DNA of 24,680 nt from an uncultured Eubacteriales bacterium. GTDB lineage: Bacteria > Bacillota > Clostridia > Oscillospirales > Acutalibacteraceae. Under the pieces are notes generated by a model. The model searched no databases. It was not told the origin of the DNA and was given only the letters and a program-made list of their open reading frames with translations. The stretch lies in the NCBI GenBank assembly GCA_948968885.1, contig CAREUR010000016.1, positions 1 through 24,680 on the forward strand. Direction: 5' to 3'. This document shows, piece after piece, positions 7,737-15,152 of this stretch (position 1 is the first letter of the stretch; the number at the start of each line of letters is the position of its first letter). Both the position numbers and the translations under genes were made by a program.

Positions 7737-8696
7737 TTGATGAAAGAGATCATTGTAAATAAAAACGATGCCGGCCAAAGGGTGGATAAATTCTTGTTAA
7801 AGACTTTCAAGAATTTGCCGCCGTCTTTGATGTACAAGGCTATCCGAAAAAAAGATATAAAACTAAATTCAAAGCGTTGCCAGCCGGACTCAAAGCTGGC
7901 CGTTGGCGATGCTCTTGCGATGTACATAAAGGACGAATTCTTGGAGGAGACATACTCAAAGGAGGAATTTTTGCGCGCACCGAGCAAGCTAGACGTCATT
8001 TATGAGGACGAAAATATCTTGCTAATAGACAAAAAGCCCGGACTAATCGTGCATCCGGACAAAAATTATCATTTTGATTCGCTCGTAGCCAGGCTACAGC
8101 ATTATTTATACAAAAAAGGCGAGTACGGCCCGCAAAGCGAGAATTCGTTTGTGCCCGCCCTGGTTAATCGCATAGACAGAAACACCGGTGGCATCGTGAT
8201 TGCTGCCAAGAATGCCGAAACTCTGCGAATTTTAAATCAAAAAATGAAGCAGCGAGAATTAAGAAAGTTTTACCTGTGCATAGCCTGCGGGAAGTTTGAG
8301 GAACAGACCGACACTCTTACGGCATATCTAGAAAAGGACGAGAAGCATAACAAAGTCCGCCTTTACAGCGAGCCAAGAGAGGGCGCGAAAACAATAAAGA
8401 CCAAGTATAGCGTAATAGCTGAGCGCGGCGACTTTAGCTTGCTAGAAGTGGAGCTCTTAACCGGCAGGACGCATCAAATAAGGGCACACCTGGCTTTTGA
8501 AGGGCATCCGCTCCTCGGTGACATAAAATACGGCAATCCGCGCACAAACAAAGTAAAGAGCTACACTCGGCAAGCCCTTTACTCCTACAAATTAAAATTC
8601 GATTTTTCGACTCCGGCTGGGATTTTGTCCTACCTAAATGAGAAAGAGTTCGGCGTTTCGGGCGTTTGGTTTGTTGCGGATTTTTATAAATTCTAA
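7737..8696 (+). CDS. RluA-family 23S rRNA pseudouridine synthase (RluC/RluD type)
   Basis: This enzyme isomerises uridine to pseudouridine in RNA, probably 23S rRNA. The 319-residue protein has an N-terminal S4 RNA-binding domain (about 13-60, DAGQRVDKFLLK). The catalytic domain carries the RluA-family active-site motif RIDRNTGG with Asp147, and the conserved GRTHQIRAHL near 243-252. The first codon is TTG at 7737, with ATG as the second codon at 7740. GGGGAG (7722-7727) is 9 bases from the TTG and 12 from the ATG, so either start could be used and the difference is one residue. The gene is alone on the plus strand between two minus-strand blocks and ends 9 bases from the end of trxB, tail to tail. 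The exact target uridines cannot be told from sequence. Confidence 0.92.
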   Translation: MMKEIIVNKNDAGQRVDKFLLKTFKNLPPSLMYKAIRKKDIKLNSKRCQPDSKLAVGDALAMYIKDEFLEETYSKEEFLRAPSKLDVIYEDENILLIDKKPGLIVHPDKNYHFDSLVARLQHYLYKKGEYGPQSENSFVPALVNRIDRNTGGIVIAAKNAETLRILNQKMKQRELRKFYLCIACGKFEEQTDTLTAYLEKDEKHNKVRLYSEPREGAKTIKTKYSVIAERGDFSLLEVELLTGRTHQIRAHLAFEGHPLLGDIKYGNPRTNKVKSYTRQALYSYKLKFDFSTPAGILSYLNEKEFGVSGVWFVADFYKF

Positions 8697-8705
8697 TTTC
8701 GTAGG

Positions 8706-9617
8706 CTAAGAATTCAAGTAGCGAGAGACATTATCCGCCGCAATTGCGCCATCCGACGCCGCTGTAACTATCTGCCGCAGATGCTTTTTTCTGGTGTCCC
8801 CCGCCACAAAAACCCCGTCAACACTAGTGTTACAGCGCTCATCCGCCAATATATAGCCATCTTCGTCGAGGTCCACAAAGTCCGCAAACATGCCGTTATC
8901 CGGCTCCAAACCTATCGCAATAAAGACCGCCGCGACTTCCAAGGTTTTCTCTTTATTTGCGGCCTTGTCAAAAACATTAGTAAAAGAGACCGAGCCGCCA
9001 TTATTCCCGCCAATTTCGGTGGCAACCGTGCTGTAGCACAAGCTAATATTGCTTTTGGCCGTTGCCGCGTCAAGCAAAGCCTTTTCTGCGCGGGCTTTAT
9101 CCCGGCGAATCAGCAGCGTCACGCTTTTGCAAATATTCGCCAAAAACAGGGCGTCCTCAAGCGCGGTATTGCCGGCGCCAACAACAGCAACGTCCTTGCC
9201 CTTAAAAAAAGCTCCGTCGCACGTGGCACAATAGGACACGCCCCTGCCGTAAAATTCATCCTCTCCGCGGCAACCAAGCTTCCTGCGCTTTACGCCATTC
9301 GCAATTATAACGCTCCTCGCGCTATGCTCGCCAGAAGATGTGATTACCATCTTTGCTTTTCCCGAAAAATCTACGCTCTGCACCTCTTCGAACAATATCT
9401 CGACGTGCTTATCCACAACCTGATTGTAAATATTTAGCGAGAAGTCCGCACCAGAGATTTTCTGGATGGCCGGATAATTTTCGACTTCGTCCGTTATAGC
9501 AACCTGCCCGCCGCAGACGTTCTTTTCAAAAACTTGAACAGAAAGCCCAGCCCTAGCCGCGTACAAAGCCGCCGTCATCCCCGCCGGGCCCGCGCCAATT
9601 ATAATCACATCTTTCAC
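8706..9617 (-). CDS. trxB: Thioredoxin-disulfide reductase (FAD/NADPH)
   Basis: This flavoprotein transfers electrons from NADPH to thioredoxin. With the start chosen here it has 303 residues, the normal length. The FAD-binding GAGPAG is at 8-13, the redox-active CATC at 130-133 and the NADPH-binding GAGNTA at 147-152. A C-terminal FAD motif GVFVAGDT is also present. The frame is open back to a TTG at 9632, but that TTG-GAG-GTG run contains the Shine-Dalgarno sequence itself (GGAGG, 9626-9630). The GTG at 9617 is 8 bases downstream and gives the expected N-terminus (M)KDVIIIGAGPAG; the TTG at 9620 is a close alternative. No thioredoxin gene is adjacent. It follows the amidase gene by 60 bases and may belong to the proS-amidase unit. 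Confidence 0.95.
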   Translation of the reverse strand: MKDVIIIGAGPAGMTAALYAARAGLSVQVFEKNVCGGQVAITDEVENYPAIQKISGADFSLNIYNQVVDKHVEILFEEVQSVDFSGKAKMVITSSGEHSARSVIIANGVKRRKLGCRGEDEFYGRGVSYCATCDGAFFKGKDVAVVGAGNTALEDALFLANICKSVTLLIRRDKARAEKALLDAATAKSNISLCYSTVATEIGGNNGGSVSFTNVFDKAANKEKTLEVAAVFIAIGLEPDNGMFADFVDLDEDGYILADERCNTSVDGVFVAGDTRKKHLRQIVTAASDGAIAADNVSRYLNS

Positions 9618-9622
9618 CAACG

Positions 9623-9630
9623 CCACCTCC
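9623..9630 (-). promoter_or_regulatory. Shine-Dalgarno setting the trxB start
   Basis: The minus strand reads GGAGGTGG. Its GGAGG core lies 8 bases before the GTG at 9617, and it overlaps the first codons of the longest possible reading frame, which argues against the TTG at 9632 being the start. Confidence 0.75.
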
Positions 9631-9677
9631 AAACAAATTTTACCGTCGTCGCCTTACAACTAGCCCCTATCGGCCGC

Positions 9678-11588
9678 TTACTTTGCGTAAATTATCCTAT
9701 GAAGCTCATTCCGATCTGCCTCGTCATTTATTCTAAACAGATCCACCAAAAGCTCATACGGCTCCTTATCTAAGTATCCATCCGGGTCGGTTAGCTTACC
9801 TGTGCCGTCCGTCGTCCAACGCATCTGCGAATAGTCTGTCAGATAGCTAACGCCTCTGCTAAAAGTATTAAACTTTTGCGACCACTCTGGGTAAAACCTT
9901 TGCATTATGTAGGTCGCCACTCTTATCGCCGTGCTGTCTTCGTTGCCGTCTTTCGTAGTAGTGCCGTTAACCTGCACTCCAGGCGGTGAACTATGTACAA
10001 AAAGCACGCTGCCGTCCGCAAATTCGCAAATGCACATATACACGTGCCCCGGGCCGCTCATGATATCGCCAACCTTGTGGTCCACAACATCCTCTTTAGC
10101 CCTAAATGTGCCAAATCCACGATTCGAAAACTCCGCAGCCATCTTGCTAGAGGACATCACATAGCCCTGATTATTAGGTTCCGTGTTAAGCACGTTGTAA
10201 ATGAGCCAACCGATGAAACCCGAGCAGTCCAGGCCGTTAAGAATTTCATATCTGTGATTTTTAAAGTCATAATCAGCGCCCTGTGTATCATAAAAGGCTT
10301 TCCATTCCGGCCTAAGTCCTATGCAAATTGCGCCATCGCCCGCACCAGTGTCTTCTTCATTCCAGCCTCCGCCCCAGATGTACAGAGTTCTTCCTGCTGG
10401 GAAAAGCGAGGTGATCAAGAGATTCTTAAGCGTCGTCAGGCCAGGCACAGGGGTAGCGTAAGAATCGCTGTTGCCAAGCTGCTTTTTGACATCCTCTCTA
10501 AACGTGTACATGTCCTTGCCATAAAACTTAAACCAATGCCCCGGATCCCCGTGATTGCTTGCAATTCCCATAGTATGGCCTTCGCAATGAGAGATTATGT
10601 CCTTCTCCGTCAAGTTAAACTGTCTGCAAAGCAAGGCACACAGCTTAACCGCGTTATTATAGGCGTTTTCAAAGTACTCTCTACTTACGTCCGTGTCGAT
10701 TTCAAGAATTTTATCCTTTGCTTGTGAATAAGTAATCCCGCTCGACTCGCAAATTTCCATACCTATAAGATAATTATTCCCGGGGCCGCCAGCATGCCAT
10801 CCTCTGTGATTCCAAGGTAAAAATTGACAAGCTCCTTTATCATCAATAAATGCATGCACACAAGCCTCGCGCGCTATTTCGCCCTTCTGATATGACTTAT
10901 TCCACTCTTTGTACCAAGTCTTCGGCATAACGCCTGGGCACGCCGTCGAATGTACCATTATGCCCTTAACAGGGCTCATAACCCGACCCGCCCTAAAGCA
11001 GTCGTTCCTCGTCATAAACTTGGGCTCAACTTTTAAATCGCTATCGTTCAAAAGCTCTTTTTTTAAGATGGCCAAACCCGCATATTTTTCGTCCAAGGCC
11101 ACCGCCTCAACGATTTTATCATAAATGAGCTTTGCAGTCGGCTCGTCTATGCCTGCTACTATTTTCGACTTTACGTTCTCGTCTGATTTCAGCGCCTCAT
11201 AAAACGATTTTAGCATCTGTGGCTCCAAAGCTTCGATGCTCTCCAAAATGTCATTTACGTCAACAGTTTCTGCATTAGAATCTTTGCTATCATCGCTCGC
11301 TTCGCCTTTTGCATACATTTTTTTACGCAGCAAAAGCAGCACTTCAGATAGTCTCGCCTTTAGCTGCTCGTCGGTTTCTATTTCTTCATCCAAGGTTTTT
11401 GTTATTTGCTCATCCAAATTGTCAAAATCTATCAAGAGCCCTTTTACTTTAATAGCATCGGCCTCCGTTTGGCCTTTGTTTAATAAGTCTTGGCCTTCAG
11501 CAAGTGGCAAGGCACTTGCCTGCACCGTGGCCGTAGCCGCCAGCACAGACGCCATCATTAAAGACATAATCCTTTTAGCATTGTTCAA
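9678..11588 (-). CDS. Secreted bifunctional peptidoglycan hydrolase: Amidase_2 plus NlpC/P60-like domain
   Basis: This is a predicted exported cell-wall hydrolase of 636 residues. It has an N-terminal signal peptide (about 1-26, ending TVQASA) and a charged helical linker or domain (about 30-185). An N-acetylmuramoyl-L-alanine amidase domain follows, with likely zinc ligands H213 (VHST), H334 (SHCEGH) and D348 (DPG). A second domain resembles NlpC/P60 cysteine peptidases: YIWGGGW near 403, catalytic-type Cys455 in LDCSGF, and His515 in GPGHVY. The C-terminal ~90 residues are unassigned. The two activities would cut the stem peptide from the glycan and within the stem peptide, respectively. 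The open frame reaches TTG at 11609, but GGAGG (11598-11602) lies 9 bases before the TTG at 11588, which gives a normal signal peptide. The start is 2 bases after the proS stop, so translation is probably coupled. The NlpC/P60 call is from motifs only. Confidence 0.85.
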   Translation of the reverse strand: MNNAKRIMSLMMASVLAATATVQASALPLAEGQDLLNKGQTEADAIKVKGLLIDFDNLDEQITKTLDEEIETDEQLKARLSEVLLLLRKKMYAKGEASDDSKDSNAETVDVNDILESIEALEPQMLKSFYEALKSDENVKSKIVAGIDEPTAKLIYDKIVEAVALDEKYAGLAILKKELLNDSDLKVEPKFMTRNDCFRAGRVMSPVKGIMVHSTACPGVMPKTWYKEWNKSYQKGEIAREACVHAFIDDKGACQFLPWNHRGWHAGGPGNNYLIGMEICESSGITYSQAKDKILEIDTDVSREYFENAYNNAVKLCALLCRQFNLTEKDIISHCEGHTMGIASNHGDPGHWFKFYGKDMYTFREDVKKQLGNSDSYATPVPGLTTLKNLLITSLFPAGRTLYIWGGGWNEEDTGAGDGAICIGLRPEWKAFYDTQGADYDFKNHRYEILNGLDCSGFIGWLIYNVLNTEPNNQGYVMSSSKMAAEFSNRGFGTFRAKEDVVDHKVGDIMSGPGHVYMCICEFADGSVLFVHSSPPGVQVNGTTTKDGNEDSTAIRVATYIMQRFYPEWSQKFNTFSRGVSYLTDYSQMRWTTDGTGKLTDPDGYLDKEPYELLVDLFRINDEADRNELHRIIYAK

Positions 11589-11590
11589 AT

Positions 11591-13309
11591 TCAACATCCT
11601 CCAAAGCAAAATTTATAAAAATCCCCCACAAACGCCAGCACTTCGCCATAATTTATGTACTTAGACTCTCTGCCGTTTCTCATCACCACCTCCACCTGGC
11701 CATTTTCTAAATTGCGCTTGCTAACAATAATCCGCAGCGGAATCCCCAACAAATCAGCATCCGCAAACTGCGCTCCAGCCGATATTTTCCTGTCGTCAAG
11801 CAAAACCTCGAACTTGCCACTTAAGCTGCCGTATAGCTCCTGGGCCTTCTCCCGAACGCTGTCCTCACTCAGGTTAAGCGCACAGATGTAAACCTGCCAC
11901 GGAGCGACACTTTTGGGCCAAATCGGGCCAAAGTCATCGTGCGAAGCCTCAATAATCCCAGCAATAAGCCGGCCAACCCCAATCCCATAACAACCCATAA
12001 TAGGCGTCTTTTGAGTACCGTCTTTGTCTGTGTACCGCATAGCCATGCTCTTCGTGTACTTTGAGCCAAGCTTAAAAATGTTCCCCATCTCTATGCCGCG
12101 GGTAACCCTCAACGAATCCCCACAAACTGGGCAAAGCTGGCCTTCCTTCACCTTGGAAACGTCGTTAAACTCTACATCTTTGCTTAAATCTCTAAAAAAG
12201 CTAAAGCCCTTAACGTGATAATCCGGCTTGTTAGCGCCAATCACCATGTTCACCCGGTTTTGCAAAGAGCTATCAATCACAACTTTAAAATTATCCAAAA
12301 TTTCGTCGCTTGGCCCGATAAAACCTGGCACTAAGCCGTATTTCTGCAAATCATTAAGCTCATTTACCTCGGACTTGATTAAATTTCGCAGTTTGGCTTC
12401 GTTAACTTGCAAATCTCCGCGAATAAACACGATCACAGGTGACTTCAAATCGTCCGCACAATATGCAACCGCCTTCACCGTGCGGCTTTCATCTATATTC
12501 AAAAATTTTGCCAAATCTTCAATCGACTTAACGCCCGGCGTATGTACAAGTTCATTAGCTTCTTCGACAGAATCGGCGCTATGATCTTCTTGACGGCAAG
12601 TTGCAACCTCCATATTTGCTTTGTATCCGCATTTTTCACAGATAATTATCGAGTCTTCGCCCGCCTCAGAGAGCAACATAAATTCATGCGCGCCCGTGCC
12701 GCCCATCATGCCGGTGTCGGAATATATCGAAACAACGTCCAGGCCCACTCGCTCAAAGATTCGCTCATAAACCTTGTGGACTTTATCGTAGTACTCGTCC
12801 AGGTCTTCAGCAGAAGTGTGAAACGAGTAAGCATCCTTCATCGTGAACTCGCGAACCCGGATCAATCCCCCGCGAGCCCTGGGTTCGTCGCGAAACTTCG
12901 TCTGAATCTGGTATATCATAAAGGGGTAGTCAAGATACGACTTTGCCTCGGTTTTGGCCAAATGCACGGCGGCCTCTTCGTGAGTCATCGAGAGCACCAT
13001 GTCTCTATTTGCCCGATCCGTTAGCCGTAAAAGCTCGCTGCCAACGCTAGAAAACCGGCCAGACTCCTTCCACAGCTCCGCCGGCACCACCACTGGCAGC
13101 AGCACCTCTTGTCCACCTATTTTGTCCATTTCTTCGCGGATTATCTTCTCTATCTTTTGCTGGATCCTCACACAAGGCGTCAGCAAAGAATATATACCAC
13201 TTCCGACAGGCCGTATGTAGCCACCTCGCAACAAATAAACATGGCTAATCAGTTTAGCCTCGGCCGGCTTTTCCCTTAAGCGCTCACCAAACAAGTTGCT
13301 CATCAACAT
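11591..13309 (-). CDS. proS: Prolyl-tRNA synthetase (bacterial type)
   Basis: ProS charges tRNA-Pro with proline. The 572-residue protein has the bacterial architecture. Class II motif 1 lies around 35-80 (GIYSLLTP to LLPVVVPAELW). Motif 2 begins at TKFRDEPRARGG (137-148) and continues to FTMKDAYSFH. An inserted editing domain occupies about 225-400. Motif 3 is GCYGIGVGRL and a C-terminal anticodon-binding domain follows. The start is ATG at 13309 with AAGGG 6 bases upstream; an in-frame ATG two codons later is also possible. The last residues GDFYKFCFGGC extend a little past the usual end and include the codons that supply the Shine-Dalgarno sequence of the downstream amidase. The short leader (about 30 bases) leaves no room for a T-box riboswitch. 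Confidence 0.96.
   Translation of the reverse strand: MLMSNLFGERLREKPAEAKLISHVYLLRGGYIRPVGSGIYSLLTPCVRIQQKIEKIIREEMDKIGGQEVLLPVVVPAELWKESGRFSSVGSELLRLTDRANRDMVLSMTHEEAAVHLAKTEAKSYLDYPFMIYQIQTKFRDEPRARGGLIRVREFTMKDAYSFHTSAEDLDEYYDKVHKVYERIFERVGLDVVSIYSDTGMMGGTGAHEFMLLSEAGEDSIIICEKCGYKANMEVATCRQEDHSADSVEEANELVHTPGVKSIEDLAKFLNIDESRTVKAVAYCADDLKSPVIVFIRGDLQVNEAKLRNLIKSEVNELNDLQKYGLVPGFIGPSDEILDNFKVVIDSSLQNRVNMVIGANKPDYHVKGFSFFRDLSKDVEFNDVSKVKEGQLCPVCGDSLRVTRGIEMGNIFKLGSKYTKSMAMRYTDKDGTQKTPIMGCYGIGVGRLIAGIIEASHDDFGPIWPKSVAPWQVYICALNLSEDSVREKAQELYGSLSGKFEVLLDDRKISAGAQFADADLLGIPLRIIVSKRNLENGQVEVVMRNGRESKYINYGEVLAFVGDFYKFCFGGC
11598..11602 (-). promoter_or_regulatory. Shine-Dalgarno of the amidase inside the last proS codons
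   Basis: GGAGG on the minus strand is formed by the Gly-Gly codons (GGA GGA) just before the final Cys of proS. It is 9 bases upstream of the TTG at 11588, so the 3' end of proS doubles as the ribosome-binding site of the next gene. Confidence 0.7.
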
Positions 13310-13347
13310 AACAAACCCTTACTCCCTCTTGCTTTTTGATGAGTTTT

Positions 13348-13376
13348 ATTTTACCACATCCTCAAATTTGTTGCAA
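13348..13376 (-). promoter_or_regulatory. Sigma-A promoter of proS
   Basis: On the minus strand, -35 TTGCAA (13371-13376) is followed by a 17-base spacer and -10 TAAAAT (13348-13353), with a TG one base upstream of the -10. The predicted start is near 13341. The -35 sits inside a 12-base perfect palindrome. Confidence 0.6.
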
Positions 13377-13379
13377 CAA
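13368..13379. repeat. 12-base perfect palindrome in the divergent promoter region
   Basis: TTGTTGCAACAA reads identically on both strands. It covers the -35 hexamer of the proS promoter and ends 19 bases before the -35 of the rhamnose operon promoter. This position suits an operator, but the motif is short and could be chance. I do not recognise the regulator. Confidence 0.45.
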
Positions 13380-13398
13380 TGTTACGATTATTAAAAAC

Positions 13399-13427
13399 TT
13401 GACACACTATTAAAGTTGAGCTAAAAT
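13399..13427 (+). promoter_or_regulatory. Sigma-A promoter of the rhamnose/glycosyltransferase operon
   Basis: Perfect -35 TTGACA (13399-13404), 17-base spacer, -10 TAAAAT (13422-13427, 5 of 6). Transcription is expected from about 13434, 31 bases before the first gene. It is divergent from the proS promoter, with 22 bases between the two -35 elements. This is the only convincing promoter for the seven plus-strand genes. Confidence 0.75.
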
Positions 13428-13464
13428 TTCTTTTGTGCAAAATATGTGACGAAAAGAGTTAAAA

Positions 13465-14247
13465 ATGAAAAAAATTTCCATTTGCATTGTGACTCATAAC
13501 AACGAAAACAATATTTTATCGGTGCTAAGCTGCATTTACCGCCATTCCAAGAATTTTATTTTCGAAACTTTTGTTGTTGATAGTAACTCATCTGATAGAA
13601 CTGTTGAGCTGGTTCGCCGGCATTTTCCGCAAGTTACGTTGATTCCTCTGCCGCAAAACAGAGGCTTTGGCTTTGGGCATAATCGGATTTTGAACCGCAT
13701 AGATTCTGACTTTCACGTTATTTTGAATCCGGACATTACCTTTGACACTAATATTTTTGACGGTTTGTCGAATTTTTTGGAGGATAATCCAGACGTTGCC
13801 ATGGTTGTGCCACAAATATTAAATACGGATGGCTCTGTGCAGGCGTTGCCTCGGCGTACCCCCAAGCTGAAATATCTCATTAGCGGCCGGCTTGAGCGCT
13901 TTGGAGGAATTTTTAAAAAGTGGCGGGACGAATACACCTGCAGCGGTAAAAATTTTGATAAGCCTGTAGAAATCGACTTTTGCAGCGGTTGCTTTATTAT
14001 GATTCGGACGGAAATTTTTAAAAAGCTGCGCGGCTTTGACGAACGCTTTATTATGTATTTTGAAGACGCTGACTTAACTCGGCGAGCGCAGTATTACGGC
14101 AAAACGGTGCTGAACCCCGATTTTTGTGCCACTCACGCATGGGAGCGCGCCAGCGCTAAACGCTTTAAATATTTGTGCATTCACGTTGATTCTATGGTAA
14201 AATATTTTAAAAAATGGCACAACAAAGGAGGCGCCAGACGTATATGA
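13465..14247 (+). CDS. GT2 glycosyltransferase, WbbL/rhamnosyltransferase-like
   Basis: This is a family 2 glycosyltransferase of 260 residues, probably cytoplasmic or membrane-associated, transferring a sugar from a nucleotide donor. It starts with KKISICIVTHNNENN. The nucleotide-binding Asp region is DSNSSDRT, a DXD-like NPDI lies near 92, and the WbbL-type acceptor-side motif MYFEDADLTRR is near 200-210. WbbL-like enzymes are often rhamnosyltransferases, and the adjacent dTDP-rhamnose genes support that donor by inference. It is the first gene of the operon, with ATG at 13465 after AAAAGAG. Its stop overlaps the ATG of rmlA by four bases (ATGA). The acceptor is unknown. Confidence 0.85.
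   Translation: MKKISICIVTHNNENNILSVLSCIYRHSKNFIFETFVVDSNSSDRTVELVRRHFPQVTLIPLPQNRGFGFGHNRILNRIDSDFHVILNPDITFDTNIFDGLSNFLEDNPDVAMVVPQILNTDGSVQALPRRTPKLKYLISGRLERFGGIFKKWRDEYTCSGKNFDKPVEIDFCSGCFIMIRTEIFKKLRGFDERFIMYFEDADLTRRAQYYGKTVLNPDFCATHAWERASAKRFKYLCIHVDSMVKYFKKWHNKGGARRI
14226..14231 (+). promoter_or_regulatory. Shine-Dalgarno supporting the internal start of rmlA
   Basis: AGGAGG lies inside the end of the first glycosyltransferase gene, 12 bases before the ATG at 14244. It supports that ATG over the upstream in-frame ATG at 14214, which would add ten residues atypical of RmlA. Confidence 0.65.
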
Positions 14248-15119
14248 AGGGGATCATTTTGGCCGGTGGCTCTGGCACCAGGCTGTATCCGTCCACTTTG
14301 GCTGTTTCGAAGCAGCTTTTGACCGTTTACGACAAGCCCATGATTTACTATCCTTTGTCGATTTTGCTGCTTTCTAGCATCCGCGAAATTTTGATAATCT
14401 CTACCCCGCGCGATTTACCACTATATAAGGAGCTGCTTGGTGACGGCTCTTCGCTCGGCGTGCGTTTTGAATATGTTGTGCAGACTGAGCCTCGTGGGCT
14501 TGCGGACGCTTTTATTTTGGGCGAAAGTTTTATCGGCAACGACAACGTTTGCCTTATTTTGGGCGACAATATTTTTTATGGATATAATTTTAGCGATCGC
14601 TTAAAAAGGGCTGCGCTTCGCGAAAGTGGCGCAACTATTTTTGGATATCATGTGAGTAATCCTAGTGATTTCGGCGTTGTAGAGTTTGACAGTGCCGGAA
14701 ACGTGCTTTCTATTGAGGAAAAACCAATTAAACCGAAGTCAAGCTACGCCATTCCGGGGCTTTATTTTTACGATAATAATGTCGTTGAGATCGCTAAGAA
14801 CGTTAAGCCTTCGGCCAGGGGCGAGCTCGAGATTACTTCGGTGAACAATGAATATTTAAAGCAAAAGAACCTGAAGGTGGAGCTTTTTGGGCGGGGCATG
14901 GCTTGGCTAGACAGCGGGACGCATCGCTCTATGCTGGCGGCGGCTAACTTTGTAGAAGCGGTGCAGACTCGGCAGGGGCTGTATATCGCCTGCATTGAGG
15001 AGATCGCCTACCGCAACGGTTTTATCGACAGAGCGCATCTTTTGAATCTGGCTGATCGGCTAAAAAAGACGGAATACGGCCAATATCTCTATAAAGTGGC
15101 CATGGAGGCTATTGTTTGA
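14244..15119 (+). CDS. rmlA: Glucose-1-phosphate thymidylyltransferase
   Basis: RmlA makes dTDP-glucose from dTTP and glucose-1-phosphate, the first step of dTDP-L-rhamnose synthesis. The protein has 291 residues from the start used here, matching the family (about 290-293). It begins MKGIILAGGSGTRLYPST, which is the nucleotide-binding signature at the exact family N-terminus. KPMIYYPL follows, and then the metal/sugar-site motif GDNIFYG. The frame is open to an ATG at 14214, but only the ATG at 14244 gives the family N-terminus and the four-base ATGA overlap with the preceding gene. RmlA is commonly feedback-inhibited by dTDP-rhamnose. The next gene, rmlD, starts 33 bases downstream. Confidence 0.96.
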   Translation: MKGIILAGGSGTRLYPSTLAVSKQLLTVYDKPMIYYPLSILLLSSIREILIISTPRDLPLYKELLGDGSSLGVRFEYVVQTEPRGLADAFILGESFIGNDNVCLILGDNIFYGYNFSDRLKRAALRESGATIFGYHVSNPSDFGVVEFDSAGNVLSIEEKPIKPKSSYAIPGLYFYDNNVVEIAKNVKPSARGELEITSVNNEYLKQKNLKVELFGRGMAWLDSGTHRSMLAAANFVEAVQTRQGLYIACIEEIAYRNGFIDRAHLLNLADRLKKTEYGQYLYKVAMEAIV

Positions 15120-15138
15120 CGCAAACGCTTTAATTAAC

Positions 15139-15144
15139 GGGAGG
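15139..15144 (+). promoter_or_regulatory. Shine-Dalgarno deciding the TTG start of rmlD
   Basis: GGGAGG lies 8 bases before the TTG at 15153. No ATG is available near the expected N-terminus (KILITGSKGQLG), so TTG is the likely start. Confidence 0.75.
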
Positions 15145-15152
15145 TTCTTTTT

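Noticed and set aside
8680..8696. Shared DFYKF near the ends of the RluA-family protein and ProS
   Set aside because: Five residues with no surrounding similarity in unrelated proteins; most likely coincidence.
9678..11588. Phage endolysin or prophage remnant
   Set aside because: The amidase has a signal peptide, sits tightly behind proS, and no holin, tail or integrase gene is near it.
13310..13347. T-box riboswitch in front of proS
   Set aside because: The predicted promoter leaves only about 30 bases of leader, far too short for a T-box, and no specifier or antiterminator sequence is seen.
14214..14243. Upstream start for rmlA giving MAQQRRRQTY
   Set aside because: The ten added residues are outside the family N-terminus, and the ATG at 14244 gives the four-base overlap and lies behind AGGAGG.
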